The position numbers and the translations under genes are program-made. This document shows positions 1 through 10,639 of a stretch of 22,818 nt of DNA, in pieces. The stretch is taken from NCBI GenBank assembly GCA_001414345.1, contig LLCB01000559.1, forward strand, positions 1 through 22,818, written 5' to 3'. The notes below the pieces were generated by a model, which did not search any database, was not told the DNA's origin, and worked only from the letters and a program-made list of their open reading frames with translations. Source of the stretch: Hymenoscyphus infarciens. Its lineage: Eukaryota; Ascomycota; Leotiomycetes; Helotiales; Helotiaceae. The stretch's first letter is position 1; each line of letters begins with the position of its first letter.

Positions 1-933
1 ATTAACTAATTATCTATTTATATACTTTTAGTCTATTATAGACTAAAAACCACCTACTTTTAGTCTATAATAGACTAAAAGTCCTCTTTAATATAATCTT
101 TCTAATTAAGAAATTATTTATTTATATACTTTTAGTCTATTATAGACTAAAAGTCCTCTTTAATATAATCTTTTTAATTAACTAATTATTTATTTATATA
201 CTTTTAGTCTATAATAGACTAAATGTTCTCTTTAATATTATCTTTCAAATTAACTAATTATCTATTTATATACTTTTAGTCTATTATAGACTAAAAACCA
301 CCTACTTTTAGTCTATAATAGACTAAAAGTCCTCTTTAATATAATCTTTCTAATTAAGAAATTATTTATTTATATGCTTTTAGTCTATTATAGACTAAAA
401 ACCACCTACTTTTAGTCTATAATAGACTAAAAGTACTCTTTAATATAATCTTTCTAATTTACTAATTATCTATTTATATACTTTTAGTCTATTATAGACT
501 AAAAACCACCTACTTTTAGTCTATAATAGACTAAAAGTACTCTTTAATATAATCTTTCTAATTTACTAATTATCTATTTATATACTTTTAGTCTATTATA
601 GACTAAAAACCACCTACTTTTAGTCTATAATAGACTAAAAGTACTCTTTAATATAATCTTTCTAATTTACTAATTATCTATTTATATACTTTTAGTCTAT
701 TATAGACTAAAAACCACCTACTTTTAGTCTATAATAGACTAAAAGTCCTCTTTAATATAATCTTTCTAATTAAGAAATTATTTATTTATATGCTTTTAGT
801 CTATTATAGACTAAAAACCATCTACCTTTAGTCTATAATAGACTAAAAGTACTCTTTAATATAATCTTTCTAATTTACTAATTATTTATTTATATACTTT
901 TAGTCTATTATAGACTAAAAACCATCTACTTTT
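1..933. repeat. Palindromic satellite array A, left part
   Basis: Tandem array that runs off the left edge. The full unit is about 104 bp (unit marks at 21, 125, 269, 373 and onward), with 72-bp short units at 125 and 197 that have lost one palindrome. Each full unit carries two palindromes with arms TTTTAGTCTAT and ATAGACTAAAA around one central base, T in the first and A in the second, so the two are reverse complements of each other. They are joined by AACCACCTAC and followed by an AT-rich spacer (TCCTCTTTAATATAATC and variants). The units are very similar and contain no reading frame. CpA sites in the linker survive, unlike in the neighbouring retroelement. Its role is unknown; cruciform formation is possible but is inference. 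Confidence 0.95.
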
Positions 934-1429
934 TGTAATAGTATACTATTCTAGATTATTATATAACAGCTGGATTATCATATAACAGCACTATTCTAAA
1001 TTGTCGGCATTCGTGAAACTGCCGATACCCCTAAGTAGTACCGATACCTCTAATACCCCTGGGACTAAGATTACGAATAACTGATACTTATATAAGCAAA
1101 GTGCTAAAGATATTAATGTCTAACATTTATATATAGAAGGGATTAAGGTTTAGATGTTATATATTTAGCTTTCTAAAGGATTAGAGGTTATATATTTAGC
1201 TTTTTAGCTCTTATTATTTAGTATTAGCTATATTAGGTAGAGCTTAGTTATTATTATTATTAGAACTTAGAAGCTTTTAACCTTCTTATATATAGACGTT
1301 TATATTCAGTATAGTAGAGGGATAGTTATTGTTTTCTTCTATATTAGTACCTAGTATCTATATACGTTATTCTACTATATGTACTCCTATATACCTCTAC
1401 TATAGTTATATATATTTCGTACTATTATA
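934..1429 (+). repeat. 5' LTR of the retrotransposon
   Basis: 496 bp, beginning TGTAATAG and ending GTACTATTATA. It aligns end to end with 8504-8999 without gaps. By eye there are about 57 differences, every one a C/T or G/A transition. The original TG...CA ends are partly mutated: TG is kept at the start here, and the end reads TA. The first part of this LTR keeps more GC (around 1000-1075) than the 3' copy, so the two copies were mutated unevenly. Confidence 0.93.
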
Positions 1430-1757
1430 TAAAAATAATAACTATTCTTTACTAGTAATAGCTTTAATAATATCTCTTTTTAAGCTTATTACTACTTCTT
1501 ATTTAGAATATTATAATAACATTCTTATATAGCCGAGTAATTAAAGACCACCTAGATAGCTAGTAATAGTAGGGTTTATTATCTATATAAATAGCTAGTA
1601 TAAATCGTGTTTTAGTATATATTAAGAGATTAGAATACGCTAAGTATTTCCTAAGAGTTCTAATAACTCTAGATTTAGTAAATAAGCTAACTTATAATAG
1701 TTATCTAGAAGGCTTTTGAATCTAATCCTACCTCTCCCTTCTAATTTAATATTTAAT
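1430..1757 (+). other. Retrotransposon 5' leader (no primer site identified)
   Basis: Stretch between the 5' LTR and the presumed gag start. It should contain the primer binding site, but the bases after the LTR (TAAAAATAATAAC) do not let me assign a tRNA, and RIP may have destroyed it. A short open frame crossing the LTR end (1329-1532) is low-complexity Tyr/Ile/Leu sequence and is not considered a gene. Confidence 0.6.
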
Positions 1758-3240
1758 ATGTTAGAATCTAGAGCGACCTCTAGTCTCTTCTAAGCTCTGC
1801 TTCTAAGCGTAGAGCGCTCTCTTAAGGAACAAAGTCAAGCCTCTACTAAAAGGTCCCCGACTCGGTACTATACCTCTAAGAATAGTAAGAAACCTAAGAA
1901 TAATAAAGGTAAAGGCCTAGTACTTAGAAGCTAGAGAGATTAATAGGACTTCTTTAATATAGACGAGATATAGGGTATAATCTAAGCTATAGAGGCTAAG
2001 GATTAAGAAAAAGAATAGAGAATTTTAGAGTAAGATGATTAGATTACCTAATTATTAGACCTAGTATAGTAAATTAGTCGACATCTACTAAATAACAACT
2101 AAAGTCTAAGTCTTATCTAACCTATATATATACCTCCTTCTACCTCTTTAAACTGCTATTATAGATAAGACTCTACTTCTAATATTCCTTCCTTAGAACG
2201 ACCTACTCTACGCCTATAACCTAAAAGCACTTTAAAAGCCCTTTAATCTATTAAAAGTAAGATTATAGAAAAAATTAAACTTTTAGATAATAGCGTTTTA
2301 CTTACGTATAAGTAATAGAGAATATTAATATATAATCGACTTTATATAAACGCTAACTATTATTAGACGCCTTTAACTCGTAAAGCCCTTATTTAGAGAA
2401 CGATAACGAAACTTACCTAGAACTACTTAGAGCCTTAATACGAGTCTAATATAAGTAAGATAGTATTTAAGAACTATAAAGAGATAATCGAGCTTCTTAA
2501 TACTTATTATCTAATAAGTTATAAGAAGAAGGATGCCTAGAACGCTTTTTAGTCTCTTTAGATAGAATAGAAGGGTTATATAAGAGAAAGTTTTATAGAA
2601 TTTAAAAGTTGCTTTTTAAGTATAGTAATACTTAAAGAAGTATCTAAGTAAGATAAGTTCTACTATATATAGGATAAGCTTATACTTTAACTCTAAACCT
2701 AATTAGTTAATAGTAAAAGGTACTAGAATACTAACTTTAATAAGATAGTAAAAGACCTATTATTTATAGATAAGAAACGGCGTTATAATACTAAGTTATA
2801 TATAACTAGTATAATAAGTACTAAAAAACCCGTTATAATAAGCTTATTATACTAAAAGCCTAATACTAACTAAACCTTATCTAGTTCCTTAATAAAACTC
2901 TTACTACTCTTATATAGACTTTATACTACTTCTTAAAAAACTTCTTAATCTTCTAAACTCTCTTCTATTAGTAAAAGATTAAAGACTTTGTTTATAGACT
3001 AACTCTCTACTAGTATAAAGTATTATAATTATAAGAAACCTAGGTATATTAAGCCTAACTATTCTAATCTACCTAGTATTAATAAGATAAAGGAGGATAA
3101 TTAACCTAAAGAAGAATAACTACCTAAAAAGTACTCTAACTCTAACCTAAGTTAGAAGGAAAACGAAGAAGCTTAGATAAAAATACCTTTCTAAGCCTAT
3201 ATAAATATAATCTATCTAGACTCAACCTTTCTAAGCTTAT
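1758..3240 (+). pseudogene. gag: gag relic of the Ty3/gypsy element
   Basis: The nucleocapsid/capsid gene of the element, now unreadable. The presumed ATG is at 1758. The frame runs through a basic N-terminal part, a central segment at about 2460-2790 with the spacing of a retrotransposon gag domain (FKNYKEIIELLNTYY, then KGYIREFY), and a former zinc knuckle at 3021-3062 reading YYNYKKPRYIKPNY. With each RIP-type Cys-to-Tyr, Gly-to-Lys/Arg and His-to-Tyr change considered, this fits the CX2CX4HX4C pattern. The knuckle is in the same frame as the ATG at 1758. Gag frame and pol frame differ, and overlap near 3180-3240. The exact 3' end is uncertain. Confidence 0.75.
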
Positions 3241-6200
3241 AAGAGGAAAACAGTTTCTTATAAATACTACTCTTAGTATATAGGGATATAGTATTAAAAT
3301 ATAAGCTTTAGTAGATATAGAAGTAAATAGGTACCTATTTCTAAATTAACCCCTAGCTTTATAATTATTAAAAGTAATAGGTTTAAAGATCTAGAAACTA
3401 CCTTATTTAGTATCTATTTATAGATATAATAATAGTACTAAAAGCTAGGTAAATTAGTTTATATAACTATATTTAAACGTAGATAAACGTTATATTTATA
3501 ACTATTTCTTTATTATCCTAGACTTTAGATAATAAGACTTAATTATTAGTAATAAGTAGTTAAACTATTTTAAAGTTTTCCTCAACTTCTTAAAGAACTA
3601 GATTACTTAGCTAGCTAAATATCTCTCGACTCTCTACTATAGTAAGGAAATTCTACTTTCTCTTTCTAGCTAGAACTAGAAACCTTTTTTAAATCACTAG
3701 TTAGATATAAACTAAAGAGAATATACTATCTAGTAATAAGAAAGATATAAAAAGAGTAGACTTATATATATAGCTAAGTTATTACTTTTATCTATAATAA
3801 TACCTCTTAAAATTTTAACATCTAACTTTAGTTTAAAGCTCTTATAAACTACTAGTATAGTCTTAAAAGACTAGACTCTACACTCCTTTATTTATAAAAT
3901 AAGTACTAACGTAATATATTATAATATAAAATAGCTTAATTTAGAATTTTATATAATAAGCCTCTATAAGCTAGATCAGGTTATTAATAAGAGATTAGCC
4001 TCTCTCTAAGACGACGATAAGATAAGGGCTCTAATATAGGCCTAACTCTTAAAGTATTACTTATTCTATAAAGACGTGTTCTTAAAAGTAGCTTCTAATA
4101 AGCTTCCTTCTTACTATAAATATAATTATAAGATTATTTTAAATAAGCTACTTCCTAACTCCTTTTTGCCTCTATATTAATAGTTAACTGCTAAGCTTAA
4201 GGCTATAAAAGAGTATTTTATAAAGAACCTAGATAAGAGGTTTATTATTAATAGTAATAGCTCTTTCGCCTCTCTTATACTCTTTGTTAAAAAGGCTAAT
4301 AGTAATAAGTTATAGTTCTATATTAATTATAAGAAGCTAAACGCTTTAACCTAAAACGATCTCTATCTAATCTCTTATATTGACGAGCTTCTTTCTAGGA
4401 TAAGGATAGCTAAAATCTTTACTAAATTAGATATTAGATAAGCTTTCTATTATATTTAAATAAACCTTGACTTAGAAGAGATAACTACGTTTAAAACTAG
4501 GTATAGTATATATAAATATAAAGTCCTCTCTTTTAGACTTTATAATAGCCTTACTACCTATTAACGTTATATAAACAACGTCTTAATCGACTATCTAGAT
4601 AACTTCTATATTACCTACTTAGACGATATTTTAATTTATTTAGATACTATTAAAGAATATAAGAAATAAGTTAAGAAGGTTCTAAATTAGCTTTAAGAAG
4701 TAAGACTTTAAGTAGATATTAAGAAAAGTAAATTTAATATTACTAGAGTTAAATACTTAGGATTTATCTTAACTATAAAAGGATTTAAAGTTAACTTAGA
4801 AAAAGTAGAGACTTTACGAAACTAGGTTTAACCTAATACTATAATAGGTGTAAAGTCTTATCTAGGGTTTATAGGATTCTATAAATAATTTATTAAAGAT
4901 TATACTAAAATTGCTAAACCTTTAACTATAATAATATATCTTATAGAGCTGTTTTTATAGACACTTGAATATAACGAAGCCTTTAAAGTACTAAGGACTT
5001 AGCTACTTACTATATAAACCTTATACTACTTTAACCTCGATTATAATATAAAGGTAGAAATAGACTCCTTAGAAGGAGTAATAGTAGGTATATTCTTATA
5101 ATAATATAATAGCTTTTAGTACTCTATTAGGTTCTACTTATATATCTTAGTTAACTACGAATTAAACTAAGAGATCTATAATAAAGAGCTATCTACTATT
5201 ATAGAAGCTTTTAAGAAATAGCGCTTTAAACTTATGTTATGTTAGAAGTATATTAATATATATTTAGATTATAGATTATTAGAATACTTTATAATAACTA
5301 AGCTACTTATAGCTAAGTAAGTCTAATAGATAGAGTTTCTATTAGACTTTAACTTCTAGATCTAATTTATATCTAAGAAGAGTAATTAAAAAGTAGATAT
5401 ATTAACCTAATGTAAGTAAGACCTAAAAATCTATAATTAAGCTAAAGTAGATAGCTACTTATATACTCTTTTAACACTTAATTGTTTAGACTCTTAAATT
5501 AACGCTGAACTTACTTAGACTTTTTTATAAGAATAGTCTACCTCTTTTAATATAATTTAGTTAGATGATATTCTAGGAATAAGTTTAGATATAATTTAAA
5601 AGTTAAAGGAAGATAATCTATACTCTTTTTAGAAAGAATATTATTAACTTTTAGATAAATACTACCTTTTATTAGATAATTTACTACTCTTTAAGAATCG
5701 ACTTTATATTTAAAAGAATACTAAACTCTATATAAAACTGATCTAAGAAGTCTATAACTAAGTATCTAGTACTTACTTAAGTATAAAAAAGATATACTAG
5801 TTATTAATATAATACTACTACTAGGCTAGAATGTTTTTAAACTATAAGAGGTATATAAGGAATTATTAAGTCTATAAATACTCCTACTCTTAATAAACTA
5901 AGTAATAAGGCTTTCTTTACCTTCTACCTATACCTAACTATCTTATATAATATTTATATATAGACTTTAAATTATTTCTAAAGAATAAATACAGATTTGA
6001 TATTATATTAGTATTTATTAACTAACTTAGAAAGGATTTAGTATTAATACTCTATTACTTGACTATAGACGCTAAAAGACTAGTTAAACTTTTTATTTAA
6101 TAGATTTACTATTTTAGCTACTACTTTAAATCGATTACGTTTGATTAAGGACTTTAATTTATATTATTATTTTAGATTAAATTTTATTAAATAATTAGTG

Positions 6201-7030
6201 TTAAGCTTAAGCTTAGTACTACCTACTATAAATAGATAGATAGATAAATAAAGATAATAAACTAATATATTAATTAGAGACTAAGACCCTTTATAACCTA
6301 CTATTAAGATAACTAGAGTAAATTAATCCTTTTAATAGATAGAGTATAAATAATACTTCTATACTTATTTATTAGTATAACCTCTTATTAGCTTAAGTTT
6401 AGACTTAACCTAAAGACTTTATAGGACTAGAATATGCTAAAGACTTCTATTCTCTAGGAACGACTTAACTATAATAAGGTAGTAGAAGTAGCTTAATATA
6501 TATACTCTACTTAGAGGATAGCTAAAGATAATATAGATAAGGCTTAGAAAAAGATAGAGGATAATATAAACTAGTACTAAAGAGCTATTAACTAGGATAT
6601 TAGAAATAAAGTCTACTTATCTATTAAGAATCTTAAGACAAATCGTCTTAGCTAAAAGCTTACTAAATAGTAGATAAGACCTTTTAAAATACTAGAATAT
6701 ATAAGACACTTCTATAGGCTAAAACTTCTTAAAAGCTTATTAATTTATAATATTTTTACTTTTAATATACTTTTAAAGGATCTAAACACCCCTTTATTAG
6801 AATAAGAGGCTTTAGAGCTCTTATTAGATATTATTAAAGGTATATAAGAATAGAAGATATAAGAAATACTTAGTAGTAGACTTTTTAGAAGATAGCTATA
6901 GTATTAGGTAAAATAGGTTAGATACGATTTAGATTCTACTTAGTATCTTATAGATAATTTTTAGGGTTTACTATATTATCTAAGAGACTTTTATACTAAA
7001 TATCTAGAAGAGCTAGGACTACCTTAACAC
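3180..7030 (+). pseudogene. pol: pol relic: protease-RT-RNase H-integrase-chromodomain
   Basis: One continuous frame, broken by many TAA/TAG, joins all domains; key codons at 3314, 4430, 4622, 5063, 5963 and 6863 are in register. The protease has ALVDIEV at about 3308, where the D(T/S)GA triad has decayed by transitions. RT spans about 4080-4720 with KLDIR (catalytic Asp 4430) and YLDDILIY (Asp pair at 4622). RNase H has VEID near 5054 and YEL..EIYNKEL near 5157. The integrase zinc region lies at about 5750-5900 and its core at about 5960-6330, with YIDFK and TFD motifs. A chromodomain at about 6855-7020 reads EILSSRLFRR then VRYDLDST. There is a different frame from gag, so a frameshift or fusion mechanism is implied. 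Not functional. Confidence 0.9.
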
Positions 7031-7164
7031 CTCTTTAAATAGCTTAACATATAGGAATTAGATAAGAATTAGGTAAAAGAGTTAATTTATAATATTAATA
7101 CTCTCTAATTCTAGTTACCTTTAATAAGGAACTTATAATAAAAACCTAAGATAAAACACTAACT

Positions 7165-7865
7165 AGTAGGAATGTTTAAAATTAATAAAGTAAAGAACTA
7201 AGACTAAGTTACTATTAAAATAGAGCTTACTAACCCTTTCTAGGCTATAGCCTCTTCTTCCTTCGACTTATTATTCTCTTCTCTACTCTTCTAAGTATAA
7301 GGAGTCTAAATTAGCTCTTTCTCTACTACCTTCTCCTTATAGAAACGCTTCTTACCTTAGCGACCTCCTATAACCAGCTTTGAAAAGGACGCTTATAAAC
7401 TCTTTAAGTAGGCTTTAAAGAGGACTTAAACCTAGGTTTAGATAGAGGTCCTACTCTCTATAATATAGTATAAGGATTATTAAATATTAGTAACTAAAAC
7501 CTCTCTAATAAGTAAAGGGTACTTATAGTAACCTTAGTACGAAGTATTTAAGTCTCTTCTAAGAGAGTAAACTATACCTTTAAACTATTCTTTAGTACCT
7601 TTGTACTAGTAACAACTAATACCTTATCTAAGGCCTTAGTAGCCTTCTTAACCTCTCTCTTCTCCTTTTTACTTTAAAGCTTATTAAACTCCTTCTTAAT
7701 AAACTATAGTAACTACCTAAGTTAGAACAGATTTAGTATATATTTAGGATTAAACTTACTAGAATATATATAGTATTCTACTCTATATAGTACTTGTACT
7801 TCTTTGACTTCGGCTTCTTAAAAGCGTATACGTAATCTCTGTTCTAAGATTTTACTTAAAGGCAT
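7165..7865 (-). pseudogene. Possible antisense accessory gene between pol and the 3' LTR
   Basis: On the minus strand, from an ATG at 7865-7863, a frame reads MPLSKILEQRLRIRF, then a Lys/Glu-rich, coiled-coil-like stretch (KKEFNKL, then SKKEKREVKKATKALDKVL) to about 7500. It probably continues, with a register change near 7375, as a basic stretch containing KKRFYKEKVVEKEL. In-frame stops are TAA/TAG only, consistent with mutated Gln codons. From memory, Boty-type Ty3 elements of Botrytis carry an additional antisense gene (brtn) at this location; homology is not tested here. Caution: in RIP-mutated DNA, TGA is depleted in all frames, so the lack of TGA stops is weak evidence, and the opposite strand is also fairly open. 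Confidence 0.35.
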
Positions 7866-8490
7866 TAAACGTAGTAGACTTAGTAAGTAGCTGAAAGTAT
7901 ATTAGGAGGATATAGAAGAGGTATTTTACTATATTAGATTAGCCTTGAATTAGGTCTAATTAAGGAGGGAAGAACTTACTTTTATATATATATATATAAT
8001 ATATATATATGTTCTAGGAGATAAGTTAGTATATAAGAATATACCTAATCAGAAGGTATTTTTATTGTTTATATTATTTAGATAAAAAGAAAAGAAGGAG
8101 AGAAGTTAGAATTAGAGAAAAGTTGCTTACTAATATACTACTTATAATAATAGCTGTTGCTTTACGATTGTTATTTATTACTTAATAATTACTATTATAA
8201 TATATAATAATAGTAAGAACATAATAACTTTATAGTAGTATACTACTTTCTACTTACTAGCTAATTATTAGCTTCTCTTTTGTTTGCATCTTATTATTAT
8301 ATAATATATAGTAGTAAATAAAGAGTAATTAGCTTTTAAATAATAATACTATTAGCTATTAACTCTATCTTGACTACTAGATATTATAATAGTAAGACTT
8401 TTATATTCTTTATAATAAAAAGATAAATAATACTCTAATTAACTTAATATTATGCTGATTATTAACTGAAGACTTGAGACAAGTCTTTTT
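7866..8490. other. AT-rich non-coding tail of the retrotransposon
   Basis: Region between the possible antisense gene and the polypurine tract. It contains a (TA)n tract at about 7983-8010 and many short AT-rich repeats such as AATAATAG. No reading frame or motif is supported. If the antisense gene was real, its promoter would have been here. Confidence 0.5.
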
Positions 8491-8503
8491 AAAGGAGAGG
8501 GGA
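8491..8503 (+). other. Polypurine tract
   Basis: AAAGGAGAGGGGA, 13 purines directly before the 3' LTR start at 8504. This is the expected plus-strand primer for retrotransposon DNA synthesis and fixes the element's orientation as +. It survived RIP because it has no CpA on either strand. Confidence 0.88.
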
Positions 8504-8999
8504 TATAATAGTATGCTATCCTAGATTATTATATAATAGCTGGATTATTATATAATAGTACTATTCTAAATTATTAGTATTTGTAAAACTACTAATACCT
8601 CTAAGTAGTACTAATACTCTTAATACCTCTGAGGCCGAGATTATAAATAACTAATACTTATATAAGCGAAGTGTTAAAGGTATTAATGTCTGATATTCAT
8701 ATATAGAAGGGATTAAGGTTTAGATATTATATGTTTAGCTTTCTAAAGGATTAGAGGTTATATATTTAGCTTTTTGGCTCTTGTTATTTAGTATTAGCTA
8801 TATTAGGTAGGGCTTAGTTATTATTATTATTAGAACTTAGAAGCTTTTAACCTTCTTATATATAGACGTTTATGTTTAGTATAGTAAAAGGATAGTTATT
8901 ATTTTCTTTTGTATTAGTGCTTAGTATCTATATACGTTATTCTACTATATACACTCCTATATGCCTCTACTATAGTTATGTGTATTTCGTGCCGTTATA
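8504..8999 (+). repeat. 3' LTR of the retrotransposon
   Basis: 496 bp, a gap-free match to 934-1429 with only transitions. It starts TATAATAG, where TG has become TA, and ends GCCGTTATA. Its first third is more AT-shifted than the 5' LTR, while its last third keeps GC (GTGTATTTCGTGCCG), opposite to the 5' copy. It is followed directly by the CTTTT target duplication. Confidence 0.93.
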
Positions 9000-10300
9000 C
9001 TTTTAGTATATAATAGACTAAAAGTCCTTTTTAATATAATCTCTCTAATTAACTAATTATTTATTTATATACTTTTAGTCTATTATAGACTAAAAACCAC
9101 CTACTTTTAGTCTATAATAGACTAAAACTACTCTTTAATATAATCTCTCTAATTAACTGAATTATTTATTTATATACCTTTAGTCTATTATAGACTAAAA
9201 ACCACCTACTTTTAGTATATAATAGACTAAAAGCCCTCTTTAATATAATCTTTCTAATTAACTAATTATTTATTTATATACTTTTAGTCTATTATAGACT
9301 AAAAACCTCCTACTTTTAGTCTATTATATACTAGAAACTATCTACTTTTAGTCTATAACAAACTAAAAGTACTCTTTAATATAATCTTTCTAATTAACTA
9401 ATTATTTATTAATATACTTTTAGTCTATTATAGACTAAAAACCACCTACTTTTAGTATATAATAGACTAAAAGTCCTCTTTAATATAATCTTCCTAATTA
9501 ATAAATTATTTATTTATATACTTTTAGTCTATTATAGACTAAAAACCTGCTACTTTTAGTCTATTATATACTAGAAACTATCTACTTTTAGTATATAATA
9601 GACTAAAAGTCCTCTTTTATATAATCTTTCTAATTTACTAATTATTTATTTATATACTTTTAGTCTATTATAGACTAAAAACCACGTACCTTTAGTCTAT
9701 TATATACTAGAAACTATCTACTTTTAGTATATAAGAGACTAAAAGTCCTCTTTTATATAATCTTTCTAATTTACTAATTATTTATTTATATACTTTTAGT
9801 CTATTATAGACTAAAAACCACGTACTTTTAGTCTATAATAGACTAAAAGTCCTCTTTAATATAATCTTTCTAATTAACTAATTATTAATTTATATACTTT
9901 TAGTCTATTATAGACTAAAAACCACCTTCTTTTAGTATATAATAGACTAAAGGTCCTCTTTAATATAATCTCTCTAATTAACTAATTATTTATTTATATA
10001 CTTTTCGTCTATTATAGACTAAAAACCACCTACTTTTAGTATATAATAGACTAAAAGTCCTCTTTAATATAATCTCTCTAATTAACTAATTATTTATTTA
10101 TATACTTTTAGTCTATTATAGACTAAAAACCACCTAGTTTTAGTATATAATAGACTAAAAGTCCTCTTTTATATAACTCTTCTAGTAAATTAATTATTTA
10201 TTTATATACTTTTAGTCTATTAAAAACCACCTACTTCTAGTATATAATAGACTAAAAATCTTCTTTAAACTAATCTTTTTAAATACTTAATTAATTACTT
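9000..10300. repeat. Palindromic satellite array A, right part
   Basis: Continuation of satellite A after the retrotransposon: CTTTT at 9000-9004 completes the palindrome interrupted at 933. Units are again about 104 bp, but the second palindrome usually reads TTTTAGTATATAATAGAC rather than the AGTCTATAATAG of the left part (about 9 of 12 units). Three units carry an extra roughly 34-bp block containing CTATTATATACTAGAAAC (near 9310, 9550 and 9690). The array decays after about 10190, where a palindrome is half lost. Confidence 0.93.
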
Positions 10301-10575
10301 ATATACTTCTAGTTTAAAAAACTATTTAAAATATAATTCTTTTATTCTATTATATATTAAATATCTCTAGAACTTATCTCTTTTAAGCCTTCTACTCTAT
10401 TATCTACTAAACGTATATATAGAAATATATATTTAATTAATTAATATATAATACTTTTTAGTTCTTTTAGTTACGTTTCTTTTAATACCGTTAAAGGCCG
10501 ATTTTACACGTGATACCTACGCGCTAACAAAGCTTAGAAGGCGACGTGGTTATACCAACGTTAGACGAGTCATAT
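10301..10575. other. Decayed satellite edge and AT-to-balanced composition boundary
   Basis: 10301-10480 is AT-rich with residual satellite words (ATACTTCTAGTTTAAAA, TCTATTATATATTAAA). From about 10490 the composition becomes balanced (CACGTGATACC, GGCGACGTGG). This is the edge of the AT-rich island. No gene or RNA is seen. Confidence 0.6.
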
Positions 10576-10625
10576 AGCCCTTAGGAGGGCTAGTCATAAC
10601 GTTATAACCTAGCCCTCCTAAGGCT
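10576..10625. repeat. Long imperfect palindrome at the island boundary
   Basis: The left arm AGCCCTTAGGAGGGCTAG (10576-10593) pairs with CTAGCCCTCCTAAGGCT (10609-10625), with one extra C in the left arm. The 15-base centre contains ATAACGTTAT (10596-10605), itself a perfect palindrome. The arms are GC-rich, unlike the DNA to the left. It could be the terminal inverted repeats of a collapsed transposon or a foldback; the sequence does not decide. Confidence 0.7.
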
Positions 10626-10639
10626 CGGGCTCGCTTCTT

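Larger units (their letters stand above)
934..8999 (+). mobile_element. RIP-degraded Ty3/gypsy LTR retrotransposon (chromovirus), complete structure
   Basis: Complete 8066-bp element: LTRs at 934-1429 and 8504-8999, both 496 bp, flanked by the 5-bp target duplication CTTTT (929-933 and 9000-9004). A polypurine tract lies just before the 3' LTR. Inside, in order on the + strand, are gag with a former CCHC knuckle, protease, reverse transcriptase, RNase H, integrase and a C-terminal chromodomain, which is the Ty3/gypsy (Metaviridae) chromovirus order. All frames are broken by TAA/TAG, mostly where family members have Gln or Trp, as expected when CAA/CAG/TGG suffer C-to-T or G-to-A change. No primer binding site could be assigned after 1429. 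The element sits inside satellite A. It cannot be autonomous now. Confidence 0.95.

Noticed and set aside
1..933. CRISPR-like array
   Set aside because: Spacers are as repetitive as the palindromes, and the context is eukaryotic (spliced gene, LTR retrotransposon, RIP).
1329..1532. 67-residue open frame on the + strand
   Set aside because: It crosses the end of the 5' LTR and is low-complexity Tyr/Ile/Leu sequence from AT-rich DNA; no domain and no conservation with the matching 3' LTR region.
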